Positions 1 through 8,316 of a stretch of 64,000 nucleotides of DNA are shown here, in pieces. The stretch is from Bacteroidia bacterium (GTDB lineage Bacteria; Bacteroidota; Bacteroidia; Bacteroidales; Prolixibacteraceae). The stretch lies in the NCBI GenBank assembly GCA_026391295.1, contig JAPLDS010000052.1:1-64000 (forward strand). The letters are read 5' to 3'. Numbering within the stretch: position 1 is the first letter of the stretch; each line of letters opens with the position of its first letter. The translations under genes and the position numbers were made by a program. The notes under the pieces are model-generated. The model was not told the DNA's origin. It made no database searches and saw nothing but the letters and a program-made list of their open reading frames with translations.

Positions 1-532
1 TTCAACACATAGGCACATAGTTCAAAATAGATAGCACATTAGAAACTATTGTGTCTACTGTGTTTTTCCTGCTGTGACCTATTGTGTTTCTTTTTCTTTT
101 CACCACATAGGCACATAGTTCACATTAGAAAGCACATTAGAATCTATCGTGTCTAATGTGTTTTTCCTACTGTGTCTATTGTGTTTCTTTTTCTTTTCAA
201 CACATAGGCACATAGTTCAAAATAGATAGCACATTAGAAACTATTGTGTCTACTGTGTTTTTCCTACTGTGCCCTATTGTGTTTCTTTTATTTTTTTCAC
301 CACACTAGGCACATAGTTCACAATAGATAGCACATTAGAAACTATTGTGTCTAATGTGTTTTTCCTACTGTGTCTATTGTGTTTCTTTTTTTCTTTCACC
401 ACACAGGCACATAGTTCACATTAGAAACCCTATTGTGTCTACTGTGTTTTTCCTACTGTGTCCTATTGTGTTTATTTTTTTTCTTTTCACCACATTAGGC
501 ACATAGTTCACAATAGATAGCACATTAGAACA
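1..532. repeat. CACATAG-type tandem repeat array, five units plus a partial sixth
   Basis: Units begin at the TTCAMCACA boundary at about 1, 99, 196, 296, 395 and 486, giving a period of 91-100 bp; the last unit is cut at about 532. Within a unit the left half carries four blocks of the form CACATAG or CACATTAG. The right half carries four blocks of the form CTATTGTG or CTACTGTG, which are the same block inverted. Each unit ends in a T-rich tract. The unit is therefore a large imperfect dyad and reads similarly on both strands. There is no convincing ORF. The same unit recurs at 1991-2196, 29247-29577 and 30052-30288. The 1-571 stretch holds nothing else that I can see. Confidence 0.93.
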
Positions 533-571
533 ATGTTGATGTTGAGTGTCTTTCTCAAAGGTTCTATTTTT

Positions 572-1933
572 TTAGTTTTTATTCAAGTTTAGAATCCGAA
601 CAGCATTATCATGAAGGATAAGCTGCGCAATTTTCAGGGCTTCTTGTTCGGTGAAATAACCATCCCGAACTTTTTCTGTTAACACTTTTGTAACGATCTG
701 TTTGGCAAACAAGAGATGCCCATATACATTTTCTACATTCCGGAAGTCGCCACCGAAAGCCATAATCTTACTGGCTGGCACGGTTTCGAGCCACTCATGT
801 AGATAACGGATGCTATAAGATGGTGAGATAATATAAAGCCAACACATATCGATATATACATTTTTAAATCCTTTGGCGACAGCAGCTAACTCGCCTCCGA
901 AAGGATATCCTCCATGAAACAGAATAAATTTTACGTCTCGGTATTTTAAAAATAGATTGGTGAGGTGCGTTGGATTTGAGTTATCGATATAGTTCCCATC
1001 ACCCGCCTGAAGCCCAGTATGAAATTGAATCGGTGTTTTCGTTTCTCTTGCAAGATCTAAGATCCGATGGACCATATAATCTTGTAATGGTTTTATCTCC
1101 GGCCCATTGTATTTGAGTATTTGTCCTGCAGGTAATGCCATGATTTTACGAAATACCTCTTCGGCTTTCTCCTTGCTGACATCTTCGAAATAGAGGTCTC
1201 GTTCGTAGGCAACTCCAATCTTAATGGCAACATTATTATGCGCTAAAGCTTTGTGGAACGTCACCCCTAAAGCCGTTACAAAATCATCAAGATTACGAAT
1301 AGGGGTGTTTTGCTCTTTGGCTATTCCTTCAATTTTTTTGGCTGAGACGGCAAAGATAAACTCTCCTAAACGTTTTACATGTTTAAATGTTTTGGGATCT
1401 GCTAACATGGTGTCGTCTCCATCAACCAAAAAATAATCGATATTGCACTTTTCATTTAAGACCGTGTTATACCAATTTGTCTGATAGGCTTGCTTTATCT
1501 TCGCAGATAAGGGTTCAACTGTCGTCTCATTTAAATCTTTGATCCCAAATAGCTTATCGGCTGTCAGCAATGCCGCACGACAATAGGCTGTGTTAAATGT
1601 TTGTTCCCAATACGGTTTTAAGATATTCCATTTTTCCATCACGGTCAGTGAGTCGGTCAGCAAGGTGTTGAAGGTTTGTTTGGGCATCCCTGCTGAGCGG
1701 ATATCGTCGTAGGCGTAGTGCTGTAATAACAACATAAAGTCTAATTTGCCAGGTCTTATCCAGCCCGCCTGATCCTCAAGGTGCTCATGGGTATCGACGA
1801 TTTTCATCTTGTCGACATACGATTTTATTCGTTGCTCAAAACCAGTAGCTGGTGCAGCCTTGACTTGCACCTGCGCCTTCAAAGAAATTCCGAAAGCTGT
1901 ATAAAGTGCTATGAATAAGATTGTTTTTTTCAT
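572..1933 (-). CDS. Exported amidohydrolase (amidohydrolase_2-like TIM barrel)
   Basis: 453 residues with a signal peptide of about 20 residues ending near LKAQ. The mature protein opens with IVDTHEHLED (His49, His51), the HxH metal-binding start of amidohydrolase-superfamily TIM barrels. Further candidate metal ligands follow: FHTG (His305), FHGG (about 342) and FGGDF (about 397). The order HxH, H, H, D fits the amidohydrolase_2 branch, which includes decarboxylases, lactonases and uronate-isomerase-like enzymes. The substrate is not predictable. Export is unusual for this superfamily and suggests periplasmic action on a sugar-acid or aglycone. The gene lies between two copies of the CACATAG repeat array, so it is probably transcribed separately from the block upstream. 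Family fold is fairly sure, reaction is not. Confidence 0.8.
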   Translation of the reverse strand: MKKTILFIALYTAFGISLKAQVQVKAAPATGFEQRIKSYVDKMKIVDTHEHLEDQAGWIRPGKLDFMLLLQHYAYDDIRSAGMPKQTFNTLLTDSLTVMEKWNILKPYWEQTFNTAYCRAALLTADKLFGIKDLNETTVEPLSAKIKQAYQTNWYNTVLNEKCNIDYFLVDGDDTMLADPKTFKHVKRLGEFIFAVSAKKIEGIAKEQNTPIRNLDDFVTALGVTFHKALAHNNVAIKIGVAYERDLYFEDVSKEKAEEVFRKIMALPAGQILKYNGPEIKPLQDYMVHRILDLARETKTPIQFHTGLQAGDGNYIDNSNPTHLTNLFLKYRDVKFILFHGGYPFGGELAAVAKGFKNVYIDMCWLYIISPSYSIRYLHEWLETVPASKIMAFGGDFRNVENVYGHLLFAKQIVTKVLTEKVRDGYFTEQEALKIAQLILHDNAVRILNLNKN

Positions 1934-1990
1934 AATAATTCGTTTAAGGCAAGTTTGTTTGGCTCAAAGTATAAAGCTAATAATTTAAAA

Positions 1991-2196
1991 TCCTATGTGT
2001 CCTATTATGCCTATTGTATTTCTTTTTTTCACCACATTAGGCACATAGGCCACATTAGAACCCACATTAGAATCTATTGTGTCTATTGTGTTTTTCCTAT
2101 TGTGTCCTATGTGTTTCTTTTTTTCACCACATTAGGCACATAGGCCACATTAGAACCCACATTAGAATCTATTGTGTCCTATGTGTTTCTTTTTTT
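1991..2196. repeat. CACATAG-type repeat array, two units plus a partial
   Basis: Two units start with TTCACCACATTAGG at about 2029 and 2124, preceded by a partial right half from 1991. They are more alike to each other than to the 1-532 units and have CACATAGGCCACATTAG spacing. The right half of the last unit overlaps the 3' end of the minus-strand gene at 2169-3152: the final residues KKETHRTQ and the TAG stop are encoded by repeat sequence. The array fills the space between the amidohydrolase and that gene. Confidence 0.92.
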
Positions 2197-3152
2197 ATAC
2201 TCAATTTATATACCGTACTTCTAATCTCTGCAAGGTTTCCTATGATCACATCATAATCATATTCATACACGCAGTTTTTCGTAAGCATAGCTTTTTTTGT
2301 TGGTGCAATATAGGATGTGGAAGAGCTTAAAGCCTCCCCGTCAATTTTTCCTGATAGTCCAGCATAAAACTTTTCGCACTTCGCATTGTAAATACCCATA
2401 CCCCAAAGATTATCATCAACAAAGGCCATCCAATGTTCAGAGACTGTTGGATACTTACCCCAGAAGCCACTTGCTAGATTGATAACCGTAGGGTTGTCCA
2501 GTTTATCATTTGTAAAAGGGGCTTTGCCCATATAGGCATAGAGATTTTTTAAAGCTGAAATGGGATAGACCGCAGGTAACTCCTGGTCACAAAGAATACT
2601 ATCGCGATAGATTTGATCCGTTCGGTGGCAGGTAATCTTATTGTGCACCCTTAAGATCGACCCTTCCAAGGTTGTCCATTGCTCCATCTCTGCCTCTGCT
2701 GGACGGTTATCCATATCCCAAAGCATTGGAACACATTTCACATATAGCTGATTTCCATTTTTTTTGTAGTCTAGTATCTGGGCTCGATGACGATTGTAGT
2801 CTCCAACTTGAATGGGGTTCCAAGGCCATGGTGACCAAGCTTTAGACTGTCCCTCAGCTTGCCTGTTTAGTCCATTTCCTGCATAATACGATTGCTGAAT
2901 ATATCTCCCTTCGTCTGAAATATTGACAATATTCCGCGTTGAGCCTGTTAACGAGAGATAGGATATGGCACCACCTCTGGTTAAGTCAAGCTTAAGTGTC
3001 AGAATCCCATTGTCGACAACTGCCACGGTATCTTGCATTTTAAATGCGGATGTCTGGCAATATGCTGTTTGCGAGATACTTGCGACTAAGACTAGACAAA
3101 GTTGAATAATCTTATTTATCGACTGTATATTTATACAATGATCTATTTTCAT
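2169..3152 (-). CDS. Unrecognised secreted protein, probably all-beta
   Basis: 327 residues with a hydrophobic N-terminal signal segment (about residues 14-32, ending YCQ). I do not recognise the family. Residues 40-300 read as alternating beta strands rich in aromatic residues (SPWPWNP, GFWGKYP, EHWMAFVDD, LWGMGIYN), as in galactose-mutarotase-like or lyase-associated beta sandwiches; that is inference only. The start overlaps the stop of the upstream DUF4838 gene by ATGA, so the two are probably translationally coupled. The last eight or so residues and the stop codon come from the CACATAG repeat, so the native C-terminus may have been replaced by repeat insertion. It is the last gene of the minus-strand block. 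Confidence 0.75.
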   Translation of the reverse strand: MKIDHCINIQSINKIIQLCLVLVASISQTAYCQTSAFKMQDTVAVVDNGILTLKLDLTRGGAISYLSLTGSTRNIVNISDEGRYIQQSYYAGNGLNRQAEGQSKAWSPWPWNPIQVGDYNRHRAQILDYKKNGNQLYVKCVPMLWDMDNRPAEAEMEQWTTLEGSILRVHNKITCHRTDQIYRDSILCDQELPAVYPISALKNLYAYMGKAPFTNDKLDNPTVINLASGFWGKYPTVSEHWMAFVDDNLWGMGIYNAKCEKFYAGLSGKIDGEALSSSTSYIAPTKKAMLTKNCVYEYDYDVIIGNLAEIRSTVYKLSIKKETHRTQ

Positions 3153-5728
3153 TCTTTGGCTGTTTCAACTGATTTATGAAATGCCTGTCTGTGAGGCTCT
3201 CCAGCTTCAGCATAATATGTCACCCCTTCTCGTTTAGCGATCTCGCAGAACTTCGCATAAGTGCCATCGTATTTAGCAAGGGCAGGAGTTCTTTTGCATT
3301 TTAAATATAAGATTGGCAGATAGGTTAATTCAACACGCTTTACCACCTCATCGTTATCCGCAACTTTTATCGCTCGATTAAATAGATCACATGACTGGCG
3401 GATAAATTCATCCGAGAATAGGGGATCTTCAGGAGTGGTGCCTAAGTGAATATGAGTATCCGGAGTTACACGATTTTGTACGAGATCGAAATATTCTCGA
3501 ATCAACTTTCCTGAGCGTCCATAATAGCCAAACATAAAGTCATTGATTACGCTTTCCGTATTGCATTTGGGGTTCCATAATAAGCGGGAGATAAGGTACG
3601 CTTTAAGCTCCGAAAATTCACCACCTCTAGCTTGGTAGGAGGCTTGTTCCATAATTCCAATGGCGTTATTCTCACTTAATGTTTGGATGTTCGGTTGCAG
3701 TACTCTAAAGTTTGGATAGGGCATTACATAATGACTAAAATTAACCACGTAGTCCCAGATGTATAGATGAGGAGCCAAAGCTGACCACTTTTTTAAGTCG
3801 TTGATAAATGATTTGTTCTCAGGACACGATTTAAAATCATGTGCAAAACAACATTCAATACTACAAAGTCGCACGACCACATTGTTGCGAGGATGGATGC
3901 TCGTTGGAGGCGTTCGAGTATATTGATAAGCCAGCGTACCGATAAACTTATCGGGAAACTCCTTCTCAACAGCTTGTGCTACTTGATTCACGAACCAGAT
4001 CATCAAACCAGATTCAGAGCCTTCTCTTTTAACAATCGCCTGACATTTATCACATTGACATGGGTTGTGCCAGTCGTTTTGTGACACATCGTAGATCAAG
4101 TATTCTGGACTTTCGCGCATCCGCTTTTTGATTCGCTCAATGATTATTTTTAGTACATCGGCATTGGTGATACACAATTGTGCCCGCTCAAAGATTCGTT
4201 TTCCATCTATTAGGCTGTAATATTCAGGGTGTTTTTTGTAAAATTCTTCTGGTGGCATAAGCGGATAAAAAGTGTGTACCGCCCAATAATTCTCGGTTCC
4301 ACCAATTTGTGGGTTTGACTTATCAAATCCCAAGGTGCCATTCATCCTATTTCTAGCGGCCCAAGTCGGATTGAAAGCTTCAAAATAAAAATCATTTCGG
4401 ACGCGTATACCTGGCTTTTCTGAATGGTCAATCCAGTCGAATGAAGATTCTGTTCTTTTGGGAATCACACTCACGGTAGGTGTATACCAGCGACAACCCA
4501 ACTCGTTTTCTAAGTAAGCCATTACGCCATACATGGTGCCCCGTGCTTTGCCACCATAGATTAGAATATCCGATCCTGAATTGAAATAACGGAACGATTC
4601 ATCTAGTTCTGCTGGTTTATTCACTCCTGTTTTTTGCTGAACAATCGCGTTAAAGCCAATCACAAATTGCGAGCCCTTGTGAGGGGCATCAAGTTGTTCT
4701 ATTGGAAGTTCTGCGCCACCAATCTCTTTGATCCAATGTTGAAGTTCTTTAGCTGCCCACTGCTCTGATGGCGATGCTTCCCGATCAAGTGCAATGCGAT
4801 AATCGGATTTTCCATTTGCAAACAAGGTATGAATTTGGCGCTTCCCAGCATAGAATGGAATAGCTTGTGTAAGCAGTTCTCCATTTTTTAAGCGCAATTT
4901 TATGGACGCAGAGTAGGCTTGATAATCGTTTGACTTAAGCTCTAAAGCTCTGGTAAATTCAGTTGAAAATTCGGTGCTTTGAACGACTGTTTTTTGACTG
5001 TTTTGAACTTCAATGCTTAGTTTGGCTAAAATTTGTTGCAGCACTGGAGTCATGAATTTAGAGGTTAGCTTAGCTTTCCCATCTTCTCCTGCCGAGATAT
5101 TGAATATATCCCCTTTTTTTAATAATTCAGCTGTTGAGAAGGGCTTGAATCGAACACAGTATCCCCATTGATTCGCTCGCTGTTCGATTTTAAATAAGAT
5201 GGTATTCTTCCCTTTATTTAGTGCTACAGGAATCATATCATCGTCAACAAACATGCCACGGCGAGGCGGATAGTCCCATACTTGCTTCCCATTGACCCAT
5301 AATGAGCCGCCATCATTGGTGCCAAAGCAGAGCAGCATAATTTTTGCTTCTGTCGACTCAACTTCGGTGTAGGCATACGCTACTAGATTCGGATCTCTAG
5401 ATAAAATCTTGTCTAAACGGATGGTCGAATCTGGAGCATTGTAAAGTTTCCACTTTACCGATCCCTTAGGCAGCTTGAGTTGGTCGCCTGACTTCGCATG
5501 CAGATTTCTCTCCCCGCCAGTTTTTAACAAATAGTCGAGGGTGTAATTGTTTAGATGACCCCATGAGTCTGCAACATCAGCTGGCTCTTTTAGGGGTATT
5601 GGCCCACAGATAAGCCACGATTTAATCCATTGATTAGGCAATGCTTGTTGAGGCGTTAACGACTGACCAAAACTCAACGAGTTCAGAAGGATTAGGCATA
5701 AAATAGACAGAATTGCAAATTTTTTCAT
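3149..5728 (-). CDS. DUF4838 family secreted glycoside-hydrolase-like protein
   Basis: 859 residues with a signal peptide (about 1-21, ending SFG). The region from about 25 to 200 resembles a beta-sandwich accessory domain (WIKSWLICGPIPL, LWVNGKQVWDY). Residues 300-415 look like the alpha/beta N-terminal domain seen in GH67/GH20-type enzymes (AAKELQHWIKEIGG, GGKARGTMYGVMAYLE). The DUF4838 barrel follows, with the typical SQNDWHNPCQCDKC (about 550), YQYTRTPP, RLCSIECCFAHD and FGYYGRSGKLIREY motifs. DUF4838 proteins are putative exo-acting hydrolases of unproven specificity. The gene is full length and lies 11 bp downstream of a broken paralogue (5740-8233), with ATGA coupling to the next gene. 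Confidence 0.88.
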   Translation of the reverse strand: MKKFAILSILCLILLNSLSFGQSLTPQQALPNQWIKSWLICGPIPLKEPADVADSWGHLNNYTLDYLLKTGGERNLHAKSGDQLKLPKGSVKWKLYNAPDSTIRLDKILSRDPNLVAYAYTEVESTEAKIMLLCFGTNDGGSLWVNGKQVWDYPPRRGMFVDDDMIPVALNKGKNTILFKIEQRANQWGYCVRFKPFSTAELLKKGDIFNISAGEDGKAKLTSKFMTPVLQQILAKLSIEVQNSQKTVVQSTEFSTEFTRALELKSNDYQAYSASIKLRLKNGELLTQAIPFYAGKRQIHTLFANGKSDYRIALDREASPSEQWAAKELQHWIKEIGGAELPIEQLDAPHKGSQFVIGFNAIVQQKTGVNKPAELDESFRYFNSGSDILIYGGKARGTMYGVMAYLENELGCRWYTPTVSVIPKRTESSFDWIDHSEKPGIRVRNDFYFEAFNPTWAARNRMNGTLGFDKSNPQIGGTENYWAVHTFYPLMPPEEFYKKHPEYYSLIDGKRIFERAQLCITNADVLKIIIERIKKRMRESPEYLIYDVSQNDWHNPCQCDKCQAIVKREGSESGLMIWFVNQVAQAVEKEFPDKFIGTLAYQYTRTPPTSIHPRNNVVVRLCSIECCFAHDFKSCPENKSFINDLKKWSALAPHLYIWDYVVNFSHYVMPYPNFRVLQPNIQTLSENNAIGIMEQASYQARGGEFSELKAYLISRLLWNPKCNTESVINDFMFGYYGRSGKLIREYFDLVQNRVTPDTHIHLGTTPEDPLFSDEFIRQSCDLFNRAIKVADNDEVVKRVELTYLPILYLKCKRTPALAKYDGTYAKFCEIAKREGVTYYAEAGEPHRQAFHKSVETAKE

Positions 5729-5739
5729 GGTTGTTTTAA

Positions 5740-8233
5740 TTAAGGTTTTTGTTCTTCAATGGCTCGGTGAAAGGATAACCGATGGGGTTCACCTGATTCG
5801 GAATAGTGTGTGATCTTTTCCCGTTCTGTAATCTTGCAAAATTTGGCATAAGTGCCATCGGCCTTCGCTAAGGCAGGTGTCTGTTTGCATTTTAGATAAA
5901 GAATAGGGACTGAGGCCATCTCAACATGGCGTAGGATCTCCGCATTATCGGCAACCAATTCAGCTTGAGCAAAAATCTCAAGGCAGCTGTGAATAAACGC
6001 ATCGGTGAAATGCTTCTCCTCTGTAGATAAGCAGTGTATATGCACATCTTTGGTTACTAAGCCTTGAAGTTGATCGAAATATTTTCGGATAATTTTGCCC
6101 GATCGACCATAATAGCCACTCATAAAATCATTGATGACAGCATCGGCATTGCAGTCGGGATTCCAAAGTAATTTTGAGATTAGATAAGATCTTAACTCTG
6201 CAAATTCGCCTCCTCTACTTTGGTAGGCAGCTTGCTCCATGATGCCAATGGTATGGTTGTCTCGGAAAGTTTGAATGTTCGGTTGTAAGACTGAAAAGTT
6301 AGGGTATGGCATTTGGTAGTGGTTGAAATTTACCACGTAATCCCAAATGTAAAGATGAGGTGCAAGAGATGACCATCCCTCCAGATCGGCCAAGAAGGTT
6401 TTATTCTCTTTGCAAGATTTAAAATCGTGCGAGAAACAACATTCAATGCTGCAGAATCGAACCACAACATTTTCCTTAGGTTTAATGTTTACTGGCGGTT
6501 TACGCGTATACTGATACGATAGTGTTCCAATATATTTTGTCGGAAATTCTTGTTTAACTGCATCGGCTACCTGATTGACAAACCAGATTAGAATACCTGA
6601 TTCACCACCGTATTGGTTCGCTATATGCAGACAATTATCACATTGACACGGGTTATGCCAGTCGTTTTGCGAAACATCATAAATCAAATATTCGGGGCTC
6701 TCTCGCATCCGTTTTTTGATCCGGTCGATCATCACCGCTAAAACTGCGGAGTTTGAAAGACACAGTTGTGCCTGGTCAGCCACACGTTTTCCTTCTATAT
6801 AACTATAGTATTCTGGATGTTTCGCGAATAGTTCTGCAGGAGGCATCAATTGAAAGAATGTGTGCACATTCCAATAACTCTCCACGCCACCAGGCTGAAC
6901 GCGATATCCCATGGCTCCATTGACCTTATTATGAGCAGCCCAAGTTGGATCGAATGCCTCATAGTAAAAATCATTTCTCACCCTTATCCCTGGACCTTCT
7001 GAATGACTCGTTCTCTAAAAAGCTAAGCACGCCATACATCGTTCCACGTTGCTTTCCTCCAGAAATATAGATGCTCTCTCCAATGTTGCAATAACGATAA
7101 GTTTCGTCAGCCTCTTCAGGGAAAGCAAGATTAGCCTGCTTGGCCATTGTCTCGTTGTATCCAATTACGATCTGAGCTCCACGATACATTGGATCGAAAT
7201 TCTGAATGTCAAAGGTGGCTTTTGAGATCTCTTTTAGCCAATGCTGCAATTCTTTGGCTGCCCACTGTTCTGATTCCGAGGCTTGTGGGTCAACAGATAT
7301 CCGGTAGTTTGTTTTGCCATTTGAGAAGAGCGAATACTCCACTCGTTTGCCAACCGTAAAATGTGTCTGCTGTGAGAATTTCTCGCCAGAGCTTAACTCA
7401 TACGCTATTTTGGCGGTGAAGGGTTTAAATGCACCAGCATCTAATTGAAAACTCTTTAGGTAATCAGTAGTTCTTTTCTCCTCCAAGACAGTCTTTTCTC
7501 TGTCGTTAACAACTGTTAGTTTTAGATTATTAATCAGCTGAGATAGGACTAAGTTCGAAAGTGAAGATCCAAGTCTGGTCTCCCCTTTTTCATTTGATGT
7601 GACTGTGAATAGATCTGCTTTTGCGGTTAGCTGACTTGGCTTAAATGGGAGAAATCTGAAGCAGTATCCCCAAGCATTGCCATGTTGTTCAACTTTTAGG
7701 AGGATTTTATTGATCCCTTTTTTGAGTACAATGGGTATTAGATCTTCATCCGGTAGGACGGGGCGTTTTACTTTATAGTCCCAGACCAATAGATTATTGA
7801 CCCATAATCGACATCCGTCATTGGTCCCCATCGCTACGGTCCACACTTTATCCTCATTGGCAATAACCTCTGTGTAGGCATAGGCGCAAAGCGGCGATTC
7901 ACGGGAGAGAATTTTCCGAAGGTCAACGATTGAATCGGGGGTACTATAGCTAGCCCATTTTAGAGTCTGTTTTTTAAGTTTGACTAAGGCGCCATCCTTC
8001 ACCTTTAAATTGGCTTCTCCTCCTAGGCTATTCAGATAGTCATCGGTAAAGCCTTGGATATGGCCCCATGCTTTGACTGGATCATTCCAAAACTTTAAAG
8101 GTATTGGTCCGCATAATAGCCACGATTTCACCCATTGACCAGCAACAACAGGCTGAGGGGCAAGGGGTGTTGCAAATGCAGTCGATTTTATAGCCAAGGC
8201 TAAAAATACGACTGCGAAAAATGATTTTCCCAT
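5740..8233 (-). pseudogene. DUF4838 paralogue broken by a ~74 bp out-of-frame deletion
   Basis: Two fragments together match the neighbouring 859-residue DUF4838 protein from end to end. Fragment A runs from the ATG at 8233 (signal peptide MGKSFFAVVFLALAI; an upstream ATG at 8266 lies inside a hairpin and adds an unlikely leader) to FLENE, then goes out of frame and stops at 6971. Fragment B resumes in another frame at HSEGPGIRVRNDF and runs to 5740. Compared with the paralogue, about 25 codons (the segment starting LGCRWYTP and ending FDWID) are missing between 7005 and 7006, with one leftover base, hence ~74 bp deleted. The rest of both fragments is well conserved, including SQNDWHNPCQCDNC, so the lesion is recent or an assembly error. 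Confidence 0.85.
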
Positions 8234-8255
8234 AGTCAAAAGTTTAAGGTTTAAA

Positions 8256-8293
8256 CTTAGGCACATAAGTAGTTAGTGTCTTATGTGCCTAAG
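8256..8293. repeat. Perfect 14-bp hairpin resembling the CACATAG repeat
   Basis: CTTAGGCACATAAG at 8256-8269 is exactly mirrored by CTTATGTGCCTAAG at 8280-8293, with a 10-base loop. The arm contains GGCACATAAG, close to the GGCACATAG block of the long arrays, so it may be a solo, reduced copy. It lies between the stop of the 8317-10746 gene and the start of the broken DUF4838 gene. No long T-run follows on the minus strand, so termination is possible but not clear. Confidence 0.75.
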
Positions 8294-8316
8294 AATTAGA
8301 GGCAATAGTGGTGTTG

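Noticed and set aside
1-532. CRISPR array
   Set aside because: Units repeat in full at ~95-100 bp with no unique spacers of constant length, and no cas genes are in the window.
1955-2143. 62-residue plus-strand ORF rich in HIRHIGHIR and YCVYC
   Set aside because: It is a translation of the CACATAG repeat; no coding signal outside the repeat, and the composition is dictated by the block.
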